Below are positions 16,667-25,800 of a stretch of 51,503 bases of DNA, piece by piece. A model generated the notes under the pieces. The model searched no databases. It had not been told where the DNA came from and saw nothing but the letters and a program-made list of their open reading frames with translations. Origin of the DNA: Cupriavidus laharis (GTDB lineage Bacteria; Pseudomonadota; Gammaproteobacteria; Burkholderiales; Burkholderiaceae); assembly GCF_914271435.1 (NCBI RefSeq), contig NZ_CAJZAI010000026.1, forward strand, positions 1-51,503, in the 5' to 3' direction. The translations under genes and the position numbers were made by a program. Within the stretch, counting starts at the first letter, position 1. Each line of letters starts with the position of its first letter.

Positions 16667-17632
16667 TCAGGCGGCCAACGCGCCACCGCAACTGCTGCCC
16701 TGACCTGCGGTGCAGCCGTAGCAATGGTCGGCCACGACGATGGGCTGACCGATCAACTCGGCGCTCAGCAGATCGCGCAAGTGAGCGCGCGACGAAACAC
16801 CGAGCTTCAGCGGCAGGCCCAGCATCTGGTTGAAATCGCAGTCGTGGAGATAGCCTTGCCAGTCAACGCTGACGAGGCTGCGGCACATCAGGCCTTCAAG
16901 ATTGGCAGCACTGAAATTTTCCTTCAGCAGGCGCATGTAGTCCGCGAACTGCCCCTTTGAGACCAACGTGCTGCCAAAGCGCTGGATTGGCATGTTCGCG
17001 AGCGCAAAGAGCCGGTTGAAGACAATGCCAAAATGCGCGGACAACTCGCGCTTATAGTCCGCCTCGAGTTTCTCCTGATTGGGCGGCAAAGCCGGGCCTT
17101 GCGGGTTGTAGACGAGATGTAGCGCGAGTCCGGTATCAGGCTGGCCATAGCCGAGGCCATTGAGGTGCTGTAACGCCGATACGCTCTTGTCAAACGTGCC
17201 GGCGCCCCGCTGACGGTCTACGTTGTCCGCCGAATAGCATGGAAGGGAGGCCACGACTTCCACGCGCTCAGCGGCAAGAAATTCCGCGAGATCTTCCTGC
17301 CCCGGCTCGAACAGGATGGTGAGGTTGCAGCGGTCGATGACGCGCACGTCCGACGCACGCGCGGCGGTCACCAGGCGGCGAAAATGCGGGTTGAGTTCCG
17401 GGGCGCCGCCAGTGAGATCAACGGTTGGGAGCCTCCGGGCGCGCAGCACCTCGAGCACCAGATCGACAGTCGGACTGTCCATCATTTCCGTGCGGGTCGG
17501 CCCAGCGTTGACGTGGCAATGCACACAGGTCTGATTGCAGCGATAGCCGAGGTTGACCTGCAGCGTCTCCAATGCCTTGCGTCGTATCGCCGGGAAGTCG
17601 GTGTCGCGCAGTAGTGGAAAGGTGGAATACAT
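16667..17632 (-). CDS. arsS: Arsenosugar radical SAM enzyme ArsS
   Basis: 321 residues with the Cx3Cx2C cluster motif in GYRCNQTCVHCHVNAGP, a VDLTGGAPELNP SAM-binding strand and DRCNLTILFEPGQEDL. The C-terminal cysteine block is CYGCTAGQGSSCGG; in some homologues one of these positions is selenocysteine, but here the codons are ordinary cysteine. ArsS adds the 5'-deoxyadenosyl group to a methylated arsenical, giving a nucleoside precursor of arsenosugars. The ATG at 17632 has GGAGAAG upstream. It follows the CMD protein gene by 20 bp. No arsM, its usual partner, is found in the window. Confidence 0.88.
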   Translation of the reverse strand: MYSTFPLLRDTDFPAIRRKALETLQVNLGYRCNQTCVHCHVNAGPTRTEMMDSPTVDLVLEVLRARRLPTVDLTGGAPELNPHFRRLVTAARASDVRVIDRCNLTILFEPGQEDLAEFLAAERVEVVASLPCYSADNVDRQRGAGTFDKSVSALQHLNGLGYGQPDTGLALHLVYNPQGPALPPNQEKLEADYKRELSAHFGIVFNRLFALANMPIQRFGSTLVSKGQFADYMRLLKENFSAANLEGLMCRSLVSVDWQGYLHDCDFNQMLGLPLKLGVSSRAHLRDLLSAELIGQPIVVADHCYGCTAGQGSSCGGALAA

Positions 17633-17652
17633 GGCGCTTCTCCGCAGGCCCC

Positions 17653-18249
17653 TTACTTGACGATCTTTTGCGACGCCTGCCTGGCCACGTCATCCGGCGA
17701 CCCTGGCGGCATCCGGCAGAACCCTTGGGCCGGAACGTGCAGCGCCGCGTTGAACTTGCTCGATAAATTCTGGAAGGCGATCAGCGCAGTGAGTTCGATG
17801 ATGGCGTCGTCGCTGAAATGCGTCTTGAGTTCACCCATCTGCGCGGCGTCCACGCGGCGGTCGGTGATGGTAACGGCCTCGGCGTAGCGCAGGGCCGCCT
17901 TCTCACGGGCACTGTAGCGCGGGGAGTGGTCGAAGTCGGCCAGCTCCGATAGCTTGGCGGCATCGACGCTGCGCTCCAGCGCCGTCGCAGAATTAAGATC
18001 GATGCAAAACTCGCACCAGTTGATTTGCGAGACCCGCACCGTAACCAGCGAGCGCAGCGCAGGTTCGATCGGGGAAGACGCCCGGTCGATCGCGCGATAG
18101 AGCCTTGTCAATGCGACAAAGACTCTCGGGGTGCGGCCCCACAACTTGGCCGGCTCGAGTTCGGCGCCATATTTCCTGCGTTGCAACCATAAGATCAGGC
18201 GCACATACCACGGATAGGTCGCGTCATCTGGCGTCGAGATCATGGACAT
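17653..18249 (-). CDS. Arsenosugar-associated CMD/AhpD-like protein
   Basis: 198 residues of the carboxymuconolactone decarboxylase/AhpD family. The core helix carries VRVSQINWCEFCIDLNSATAL with the CxxC redox pair, followed by YSAREKAALRYAEAVT and ALIAFQNLSSKFNAAL. Such peroxidase-like proteins recur beside arsS. It is the first complete gene of the operon, starting 18 bp after the stop of a truncated Cys-rich frame. Likely role: protection or redox handling of an arsenic intermediate; not proven. Confidence 0.8.
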   Translation of the reverse strand: MSMISTPDDATYPWYVRLILWLQRRKYGAELEPAKLWGRTPRVFVALTRLYRAIDRASSPIEPALRSLVTVRVSQINWCEFCIDLNSATALERSVDAAKLSELADFDHSPRYSAREKAALRYAEAVTITDRRVDAAQMGELKTHFSDDAIIELTALIAFQNLSSKFNAALHVPAQGFCRMPPGSPDDVARQASQKIVK

Positions 18250-18267
18250 GGCACAAGCCTCGCTCGG

Positions 18268-18384
18268 TCAGCAGCATTCCGTACCGGGAGCGCAGCAGCT
18301 GGCGCCCTGGTCGGCAGGACGATGCACCGCCCGCTTGCTTTCCGATGCGGGTCGGTGCGTGCCAGGCGGCGCGCAATGCGGCTT
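18268..18384 (-). pseudogene. Cys-rich 3' end of a gene cut by the transposon, possibly arsM
   Basis: The minus strand reads PADQGASCCAPGTECC and stops at 18268, 18 bp before the CMD gene. A short cysteine-rich tail just upstream of the arsenosugar genes resembles the Cys-rich C-terminus of many ArsM arsenite methyltransferases. Everything upstream is replaced by the Tn3-family end at 18385. The identification is tentative because only about 30 residues could remain. Confidence 0.35.
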
Positions 18385-18452
18385 GGGGTTCCTTTGATTC
18401 TTGTGCAGTTTACCGGGGTAGCCTCCCCTAGCAGCCACGCGGGTTTCCGGGC
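18385..18452. repeat. Left terminal inverted repeat of the transposon
   Basis: 68 bp, starting GGGGTTCC. It shares TTTACCGGGGTAGCC, CCCCTAGCA and CACGCGGGTT with the complement of 40785-40854. The two copies differ by a 2-base indel near the tip and scattered substitutions. GGGG at the outer tip is typical of Tn3-family ends. Confidence 0.75.
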
Positions 18453-18574
18453 GATGCTTGCCTGAAACCTCAATCAAATCAGTCATTTGCTGACTGGTCC
18501 CTCCCCCCTGGTTTTGAAACGTTGATCGGGCCTGCGCGCGACCATGCGCACCCATCTGACGTGAGGTCGCGGCT

Positions 18575-18691
18575 GTTTCGGCAAGATAATTGAATTTATC
18601 TCTCTTAGCTTTCAGCAAAGCATGCCTAAATAGCTTTCCTAACGTTAGCAACGTGCGTAAGATAGGATAAAAATCCCGCTCGAAAGTCGCC
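18575..18691. promoter_or_regulatory. Putative autoregulatory/recombination region upstream of the KfrA-like gene
   Basis: AT-rich for this window. It contains the dyads GATAA-TTGAAT-TTATC, GCTTT-CAGC-AAAGC and CTAACGTTAG, plus a repeated TAGCTTTC (near 18606 and 18632). Such dyads are expected for a KfrA-type repressor operator or a resolution site for the recombinase, but I cannot assign which. Confidence 0.4.
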
Positions 18692-19630
18692 ATGCCCCGC
18701 CTCGCCGCCACCCCCGAACAGATCCGCGCCACCGTGCTGGCCATGCTCACCGAGGCCGGCGACGCGGCGCCGCCGACCGCCGCGCGCTTTCGCCGCGTGG
18801 TGTCGGTGCGCAAGCTGCGTGCGCGCCTGGGCGGCGGCGACCCGGCGACGCTGTCGCGCACGCTCAACGCGATCGAGGCCGAGGTGGTGCGCGCGGGCCT
18901 GGCCGACCTGGCGCTGCCCGAGCTCCCGGTGGAGATCGCCGAGTCGATGCGCGCGCTGTGGCAGGCCGCGGTCGCCGTGCAGCTCGACGACGTGGTGCGC
19001 CTCAGGCGCGAGGCGCAGGCGGCGGCCGAGGCCGCGCAGGCCGCCCGCGCCGAGGCCGAGCTGCGGGTCGAGCTGCTGCGCCAGGAACTCACCGAAACCC
19101 GCCAGGCCCTCGCCGCGCGCGACACCGCCCTGGCCGAGGCGCGCGCCGCGCTGGACGCGACCACGGCTCGCGCCGACCAGCTCGCCAGCCGGGCGGGCAA
19201 ACTGGAGTCCGAGCTGGCGGCCGCGCAGGATCACATTGCCGCCGGCGAGCGCGCCCACAGCGAGGCGGTCGCCACCATCCAGGCGCGCTACGAGGCGCTG
19301 TCCAAGCAGCTCCTGCAGGAGACTGCGCACCAGCGCGACGCGGTGCAGGCCGAGCGAGCCCAACTGGCCGCGCAGCTCAAGTTCGCCGAGCGGCGTATCG
19401 CCGCGCTGGAGCAGGAACGCGCGCGCCTCGACGCGGACCTGGCCAGCGAGCGGGCGGCGCGCCAGAGCGCCGTCGGCGAGGCGAGCGCGCTCAAGGCGGT
19501 GACCGCCAGCCAGCGCGCCCAGCTCGACGAGCTGCTGCGCGTGACGCTGGCCGCCGCGCCACGACCGACGACTGCGCGTGCGCCCAGGTCGACGGTCAAG
19601 CCGGCCGGCAAGCGGGCCGCCAAGTCATGA
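18692..19630 (+). CDS. KfrA/TnpT-like DNA-binding coiled-coil protein
   Basis: 312 residues. The N-terminal ~100 residues match the KfrA_N DNA-binding type: ATPEQIRATVLAMLTEAG, FRRVVSVRKLRARLGGGDPA and TLSRTLNAIEAEVV. The rest is a long alanine/arginine/glutamate coiled coil (about 120-290) with a basic tail. In Tn4651-type transposons TnpT has this architecture and assists TnpS at the resolution site; plasmid KfrA proteins do similar DNA binding. Very GC-rich, even against its neighbours. The gene overlaps the recombinase by ATGA, so the two are a translational unit. Confidence 0.75.
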   Translation: MPRLAATPEQIRATVLAMLTEAGDAAPPTAARFRRVVSVRKLRARLGGGDPATLSRTLNAIEAEVVRAGLADLALPELPVEIAESMRALWQAAVAVQLDDVVRLRREAQAAAEAAQAARAEAELRVELLRQELTETRQALAARDTALAEARAALDATTARADQLASRAGKLESELAAAQDHIAAGERAHSEAVATIQARYEALSKQLLQETAHQRDAVQAERAQLAAQLKFAERRIAALEQERARLDADLASERAARQSAVGEASALKAVTASQRAQLDELLRVTLAAAPRPTTARAPRSTVKPAGKRAAKS

Positions 19631-21123
19631 AGCCGGCCGACTGGATCGACACGGCGGCGGTACCGCCGCGCGCGCTGCCGGCCACCGTCGACGCGGCACT
19701 CGCTTACCTGGCCGAGGCGCTGGGGCACGCGGTCTACGCGCACTGGACGCTGGCGCGCGTCAAGCGCCACTACGGTTCGCTGGCCGAGGCCAAGGCCGCG
19801 CAACCAGCCGTGCTCAAGCTGCTGCTGGCCCACGATGGGGCGGTCGAATACTGGGAGCGGGGACGCTTGCGCACGGTACCGGCAGACGAAGCGCCCAGCC
19901 CGGAGACGGTGCTGACCCGGCTGTTGCACACGCACCGGCGCCGCTTCCGGTCTGCCGCCTCCTCAGGGAAGGAAGCCGCGGTGCCGGCGGCGGCGAAGAC
20001 GACGGGGCCGGTCGCAGCGAATCCGTGGCTGGTGACCCAGGGGCCTGCCGAGCACGCGTGGCTCGCGCGCGCCGGCCGCTTCGCCCAGCCGCACGCCACC
20101 GCCAACACGCTCGGTGTCGCTGACGACGCGCAGGCACTGGCGCTCTTCCTGCGCGACCGGGCCGGGCGCTCGCCCCACACGCTGCGCGCCTATGGCGCCG
20201 AATTGCGCCGCCTGATGCGCTGGTGCGGCGCCCGCCAGCTCGGCCCGCTGTCGGACCTGACCCGCCAGCAGCTGCTCGCCTACCGGCACGCGCTGCAGCA
20301 CGACGAGGGCCGTACAGCGGGCGCCCGGCCGCCCCGGTCGGAGGCCACCCGTACGCGCGCGCTGGCGGTGGTGGCGAGCCTCTACCGCTACTGGTACGAC
20401 ACGGGCTACCTGCACGCCAACCCGGCCGCCGGCCTGTCCGCCGGCAGCCGCGCGCGGGCGGGCTTCGCGCCGACGCGGCTGATCCCGCCGGCGCTGCTGG
20501 TCGCGTGCGATGCCTGGCTGGACGCGCCGGAGTCTGACGCCGCCAACACGCTGGCGGCACAGCGGCGGCGCGCGATCTGGGCGCTGTATCGCTACGCCGG
20601 CGCGCGCCTGGCGGAACTGGCCTGGTCGGCCGAAACCGCGCTGCCCCGGCTCGAGGCCGAGGCGCCCGGGCGGTGGACGCTCTATGTCTGCGGCAAGGGG
20701 CGCAAGGCGCGGACGATTCCGCTGCCGACCCCATGCGTGACGGTGCTGCGCGCCTACCGGTTAGGTCGTGGCCTGCCCGCCGAGCCGCCCGCGCACGAGG
20801 CACTGCCGGTCATTCACGGCCACAAGGGCGAAGCCCTGCAGTCAGCCGGCCTGTACCGCGAAGTCAAGGCGATCTTCGCCGCCGTGGCCGATGGCCTGCA
20901 GGCGCGCGAACCGGCACAAGCCCTCCTATTGCGCGCCGCCTCGCCGCACTGGCTGCGCCACGCCTATGCGCGCACGCTGGTGGTCGACCACCAGGTGCCG
21001 CTGCCGGCCGCCCAGGCGCTGCTCGGGCATGCCTCAGTGCAAACCACGGCGGCCTATGCCAAGACCGACCTGACGCAGTTGCGTGCCTTCGTCGATGCCA
21101 CGTTTACTGATGATGGACTGTAG
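19627..21123 (+). CDS. Tyrosine recombinase, TnpS-like or integrase
   Basis: 498 residues. A long N-terminal region (about 1-180) is followed by a SAM-like core-binding domain (SPHTLRAYGAELRRLMRWC) and a catalytic domain. The first Arg is in RYAGARLAELAWS, Lys in VCGKGRKARTIPL, the HxxR motif in SPHWLRHAYARTL, His in LLGHASVQTTAAY and the tyrosine in AYAKTDL. The enzyme appears complete. Coupled to the KfrA-like gene at one end of the Tn3-family element, it most likely resolves cointegrates, as TnpS does, although TnpS is shorter (about 320 residues). An unrelated genomic-island integrase is the alternative. Confidence 0.78.
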   Translation: MKPADWIDTAAVPPRALPATVDAALAYLAEALGHAVYAHWTLARVKRHYGSLAEAKAAQPAVLKLLLAHDGAVEYWERGRLRTVPADEAPSPETVLTRLLHTHRRRFRSAASSGKEAAVPAAAKTTGPVAANPWLVTQGPAEHAWLARAGRFAQPHATANTLGVADDAQALALFLRDRAGRSPHTLRAYGAELRRLMRWCGARQLGPLSDLTRQQLLAYRHALQHDEGRTAGARPPRSEATRTRALAVVASLYRYWYDTGYLHANPAAGLSAGSRARAGFAPTRLIPPALLVACDAWLDAPESDAANTLAAQRRRAIWALYRYAGARLAELAWSAETALPRLEAEAPGRWTLYVCGKGRKARTIPLPTPCVTVLRAYRLGRGLPAEPPAHEALPVIHGHKGEALQSAGLYREVKAIFAAVADGLQAREPAQALLLRAASPHWLRHAYARTLVVDHQVPLPAAQALLGHASVQTTAAYAKTDLTQLRAFVDATFTDDGL

Positions 21124-21387
21124 CGACAGCGCGCAGTGCCTTATCGATCCAAACCAGAAGGCGGATGTCGGGGCACAGCAGCCATCACATCCATTGTGGC
21201 AACCGACGCGTCATCGACCAAGACTGGCTCAAACACCTGCGGATTGACGGCCGTTTAGGCCGAGTAGTCAGAAGTGGAGCTCAACTCTGATGGTCTGAAG
21301 ACATGAGTTAGTCCTGCCCTTGGCGAGATCGACACTGCGGCATTTTGTGCCGAGGGCCCCGTGGGCGGCACGAACCGGCTTCGTTCG
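21124..21387. other. Junction between recombination module and copper cargo, no gene seen
   Basis: About 260 bp with no supported gene. It is the 3' flank of both the recombinase (plus strand) and the cytochrome c gene (minus strand), so transcription converges here. Confidence 0.4.
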
Positions 21388-22062
21388 TCATGGGCACTGC
21401 CTTTGAATGAAGGTCGAGATTTCGTCAGGCCGCGCGAAGACCACTTCGGCACGGTCACCATGCATGCCGCTGCCGATCAGCACAGGCTTGCCGGCAAGGG
21501 GGCCCTGCGCGCTGCCATCCGTTTTGATTCGCAGATTGAACTCCCAAAAGGTGTGGGTCTTCCGGTCGGCAGTAGTGAGCCGGTACGCGTCGCCGCAGTA
21601 CCGGATCGCGGTGACCTGCGACGCCAGATCTGCCTTTTTCAAGTTCGGCAGGCCGCGATCGGGGGCCGTCACGCGACCAGTGGAGACCGCCTCAAGGTAA
21701 GCGACCACGTCGGCTCGGGTGGGCGCGTCCGCAATGCCCGGAAAATCCATTGCGTTCCCCGGCACCAGCGCCGCAGGATTTGTGAGCCACGCCTCCAGGT
21801 TCTGCTTGTTCCAAATCAGGCCTGAGTGCTTGAGGGCATCGGAGTAACGCGTGAAACCGTCGGCAGTGCCGGCTTTTCGCCCCCAGACCTCAGCCAGGCT
21901 CGGCCCTGTCATGTGGCGCCCTGGGGCGAACGAATGGCACGCCATGCACATGCGGGCGGCTTGTGCCCCGCGCGCAATGTCACCTTCTGCGCGAACTGGC
22001 GTAATGAAGGCAAGCGCAACCAATACAGCCGCAATTGCATCTCTGGCAGGTTCTTGAATCAT
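21388..22062 (-). CDS. Exported c-type cytochrome
   Basis: 224 residues with a signal peptide ending ITPVRAEG. A class I cytochrome c domain shows ARMCMACHSFAPG (CxxCH haem attachment), GPSLAEVWGRKAG, and methionine axial-ligand candidate NAMDFPGI near residue 122. A C-terminal extension of about 90 residues (IRYCGDAYRLTTADRKTHTF onward) is not part of the cytochrome fold and I do not recognise it. It lies at the far end of the cus gene block on the same strand, after a small membrane gene. It could accept electrons in periplasmic copper oxidation; that role is inferred from context. Confidence 0.82.
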   Translation of the reverse strand: MIQEPARDAIAAVLVALAFITPVRAEGDIARGAQAARMCMACHSFAPGRHMTGPSLAEVWGRKAGTADGFTRYSDALKHSGLIWNKQNLEAWLTNPAALVPGNAMDFPGIADAPTRADVVAYLEAVSTGRVTAPDRGLPNLKKADLASQVTAIRYCGDAYRLTTADRKTHTFWEFNLRIKTDGSAQGPLAGKPVLIGSGMHGDRAEVVFARPDEISTFIQRQCP

Positions 22063-22158
22063 GGATAGCTCCGGTTTGCGTACCAGATCATCCTCAGGCG
22101 CAATAAAAGCTGCTTTGTTAACAGTAGGTCGCCCTTGTCCATGCTCTTCCAGGACGGC

Positions 22159-22341
22159 TTACTTGCGACTCTTTCCCGACTTGCGGCGGCTCTTACTACG
22201 GCGAGCCGGCGGCGCAGATGCGCGCGGACGGCGGGCGCCATACTGACGTCTGAGAAACCATGCGAACAAGCATATCGCACAGAACGTCAGCGCCAGGGAC
22301 ATCAGGATCGCCGCAATGACGTTGGCTGGAAGATCGAACAT
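22159..22341 (-). CDS. Small membrane protein with basic tail
   Basis: 60 residues: one strong transmembrane segment (AILMSLALTFCAICLFAWFL) followed by a very basic C-terminus rich in Arg, Ser and Lys (ARRSKSRRKSGKSRK). It starts at an ATG at 22341, about 110 bp after cusF. No family recognised. The single segment with a positive tail would face the cytoplasm by the positive-inside rule. Confidence 0.45.
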   Translation of the reverse strand: MFDLPANVIAAILMSLALTFCAICLFAWFLRRQYGARRPRASAPPARRSKSRRKSGKSRK

Positions 22342-22404
22342 GGTGCCTGCATTCAGTTAGGGGGCTCGCCTCCGGGGCAGGCGATGCCTCGGTTCGAGCG
22401 ACAT

Positions 22405-22434
22405 AGGCATGCCGCCGAACGCGGCGGCATGCCT
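22405..22434. terminator. Perfect 12-bp hairpin after cusF
   Basis: AGGCATGCCGCC (22405-22416) and GGCGGCATGCCT (22423-22434) are perfectly complementary around a 6-base loop, 14 bp beyond the cusF stop. There is no U-tract on the minus strand, so it may be a processing or attenuation hairpin rather than a simple terminator. Confidence 0.55.
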
Positions 22435-22447
22435 TTGAGCGCGCTTC

Positions 22448-22813
22448 TTACTTACGCTGCATGTCCACAACGGTCGGCTTGCCGTCGACCTTGTCGAACG
22501 TCACGGAAACCGATTCGCCCTCCTTAAAGTTCTTCAGCGAAACGCGGTCCTTGACCGGGAACGCCATGGTCATGGCGGACATGCCGAGGTTCTCGATCGG
22601 GCCGTGCTTGAGCGTGACCTTGCCGGCCTGCGTATCGATCTTCTTGATCTCCGCTGCGACAGGGTGCGGCGACGACTGCTGCGAGGTTTGCGATGGCGCA
22701 GACGGCTTCATATCCATGCCCTTCATGTCCATGCCGTCCATGGATCCGGCGGCGAATGCGGCCGGGGCGGCAGCGAGGGCGAGAATAACTGCGAGGGTCT
22801 TGATGGGTTTCAT
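22448..22813 (-). CDS. cusF: Periplasmic copper/silver chaperone CusF-like
   Basis: 121 residues: signal peptide (KPIKTLAVILALAAAPAAFA), a Met-rich linker (GMDMKGMDMK) and a CusF OB-fold domain with VTLKHGPIENLGMSAMTMAF. His and the two downstream Met ligands of CusF are present, but the position of the E. coli cation-pi tryptophan is Met. The ATG at 22813 overlaps the cusA stop as ATGA and has AGAGGAAT upstream. It delivers Cu(I)/Ag(I) to the CusCBA pump in the periplasm. Confidence 0.86.
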   Translation of the reverse strand: MKPIKTLAVILALAAAPAAFAAGSMDGMDMKGMDMKPSAPSQTSQQSSPHPVAAEIKKIDTQAGKVTLKHGPIENLGMSAMTMAFPVKDRVSLKNFKEGESVSVTFDKVDGKPTVVDMQRK

Positions 22814-25800
22814 TGGGATTCCTCTTGAAGTGAGGGGTGGGTGGAAAGTAAGACAGCCTTTGTCTGGCGCCGGCGGATCAGCAGATACCCCGCCGGTACA
22901 ACAAACAGGGAGAGCAACGGCGCCGTCACCATGCCGCCGACCATCGGGGCGGCAATGCGCTGCATGACCTCCGAGCCAGTGCCGTGCGACCACATGATGG
23001 GAACCAGGCCGGCGAGGATGACCGCGACCGTCATGGCCTTGGGACGAACCCGCAGCACGGCGCCTTCCTGGATGGCTTCCAGCAGTGCGGACAGGCTCGC
23101 GTCGCCCCGGTCCTCGCGCTCACTCCAGGCCTGCTTCAGATAGAGCAGCATGATCACACCGAACTCGGCCGCCACGCCGGCCAGCGCGATGAAGCCGACG
23201 ACGCCGGCCACCGAGAGGTTGTAGCCCAGCAGATAGAGCAGCCAGAAGCCGCCGATCAGCGCCAGCGGCAGCGTGCCCATGATGAGCAGCGCTTCATCGA
23301 GGCGGCCGAACACCAGGTAGAGCAACACGAAGATGATCAGCAGCGTGAACGGCACCACCACCTTCAGCTTGGCGGTGGCCCGCTCCAGGTACTCGAACTG
23401 CCCCGACCAACTGAGCGAGTAGCCTGCCGGCATGGGCACCGCCTTGGCTACCACGGCCTGCATGTCCTGGACGGCCGAACGCAGGTCACGTCCGCGAATG
23501 TCTACGTACACCCAGCCGGACAGGCGAGCGTTTTCGCTGCGCAGCATTGGCGGTCCTTGCACCACCTGGAGGCGCGCCACGTCGGACAGCGTGATCTGCT
23601 GGCCCTTGTCGGTGACAATGGGCAGGCTGCGCAGTTGTTCCACCGAGTCGCGGTAGTCCCGTGGATAACGCACATTGATCGGAAAGCGCGCCAGCCCGTC
23701 GACGACTTCCCCGACGTTGTCGCCGCCGATGGCCGAGGACACGATGCTCTGGACATCCTCAATGTTGAGCCCGTACCGGCCGGCCGCCATGCGGTCGATG
23801 TCGACATCGACATAGCGCCCGCCCGACAGGCGCTCGGCCAGCGCCGACGTGACGCCCGGCACCGTCTTGACGGCTTCCTCGACGCGCGTGGCCAGCCGAT
23901 CAATCTCCTTCAGGTCCGTGCCTGCCACCTTGATGCCGACCGGGCTCTTGATGCCGGTGGCGAGCATGTCGATGCGGTTGCGGATCGGCGGCACCCAGAT
24001 GTTGGACAGACCGGGTACTTTCACCACACGGTCGAGCTCCTCCACCAGCTTGTCGGTTGTCATGCCGGCGCGCCACTGGTCGCGCGGCTTGAACTGGATG
24101 GTCGTCTCGAACATCTCGATGGGGGCCGGATCAGTCGCCGTGTCGGCGCGGCCGGCCTTGCCGAACACCGTGGCTACCTCAGGCACGGTCTTGATCAGGC
24201 GGTCTGTCTGCTGCAGCAACTGCGCCGCCTTGCCGGCGGACAGGCCCGGCAGTGCCGACGGCATGTAGAGCAGGTCGCCCTCGTCAAGGGGCGGCATGAA
24301 CTCGCCACCAATTCGCGCGATCGGCCAGGCGGTCGCGACCAGCAGAACCGCCGCAATCGCCACGGTGCTCTTCGGGTAGCTGAGCACCCTGGCCAACACC
24401 GGCTGATAGGCACGAATCAGCCATCGGCTGAGCGGATTGGACTGTTCCGTGGGGATCCTGCCGCGGATCATGTAGCCCATCAGGACTGGAACCAGGGTGA
24501 CGGAGAGGCCCGCAGCCGCGGCCATGGAGTAGGTCTTGGTAAAGGCCAGCGGCGAGAACAGCCGCCCCTCCTGCGCCTCCAGCGTGAACACGGGGATGAA
24601 TGACAGCGTGATGATCAGCAGCGAGAAGAACAGCGCGGGCCCGACCTCAGCCGCCGACTCGCCGATCACGCTCCAGCGTTCATGGCCGGTCAGTTCCCGG
24701 CCGGGGTTGTCCGTATGCCAATGCTCGAGATGCTTGTGCGCATTTTCGATCATGACAACCGCGGCATCGACCATGGCGCCGATGGCAATGGCGATGCCGC
24801 CCAGCGACATGATGTTGGCATTGACACCCTGGTATCGCATGACCAGGAACGCGGCCAGCACACCCAGCGGCAATGAGACGATGGCCACCAGCGCGGAGCG
24901 CAAGTGGAACAGGAAAACCAGGCAGACCACCGCGACGACGATGAACTCTTCGATCAGCTTGTGGGTCAGATTTTCCACCGCCCGGTTGATCAGGGCGGAG
25001 CGATCGTACGTGGTGACGATCTGGACGCCTGCCGGCAGGCTCTTCTGCAGCGTTGCAAGCTTGGCCTTGACCGCCTCGATGGTTTCGAGGGCATTCTTGC
25101 CCGAGCGCATCACGATGACGCCACCGGCGACCTCTCCCTGGCCGTCCAGTTCGGCGATGCCGCGCCGCATCTCAGGGCCAAGCTGGACCGTGGCCACATC
25201 GCCCAGCCGCACCGGAATGCCGGCATCGCTGGTCACCAGCGGGATCTGCCGGAAATCATCGAGCGTCTTCAGGTAGCCGCTGGCCCGGACCATGTACTCC
25301 GCCTCACCCAACTCGAGCACCGAGCCACCGGTTTCCTGATTGGCGCCCTTGAGCGCCGCCAGTACCTTGGCCTGCGACAGGTTGTAGGCACGTAGCCGGT
25401 CCGGCATCAGGACGACCTGGAACTGCTTCACCATGCCGCCGAGGGACGCGACCTCGGCAACATTGGGCAGCGATTTCAGCTCGAAGCGCAGGAACCAATC
25501 CTGGAGCGCACGCAGTTGACTCAGGTCGTGCTGGCCGTTCTTGTCCACCAGCGTGTACTCGTAGATCCAGCCGACCCCGGTGGCATCCGGCCCCAGCGCC
25601 GGCTTGGCAGCGGCCGGCAGGCGGGATTGCACCTGATTCAGATATTCCAGGACTCGGGAGCGCGCCCAGTACAGGTCGGTGCCGTCCTCGAACAGCACGT
25701 AGACGAATGAGTCGCCGAAGAACGAGTAGCCGCGCACGGTCTTTGCGCCCGGCACCGACAGCATGGTAGTGGTCAGCGGGTAGGTGACCTGGTTCTCGAC

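Noticed and set aside
18268..19200. 310-residue minus-strand Ser/Ala/Arg-rich frame
   Set aside because: Antisense of the GC-rich KfrA-like gene; only the last ~30 residues near 18268-18384 look real and these are reported separately.
18958..19626. Upstream extension of the recombinase to 18958
   Set aside because: Gly/Arg-rich shadow of the coiled-coil gene; the ATG at 19627 overlaps the preceding stop as ATGA and begins a sensible protein.
19814..20803. 329-residue minus-strand frame opposite the recombinase
   Set aside because: Arg/Pro/Ala-rich antisense translation typical of GC-rich DNA, no domain pattern.
22984..24603. 539-residue plus-strand frame opposite cusA
   Set aside because: His/Arg/Gln-rich antisense of a well-identified RND pump.
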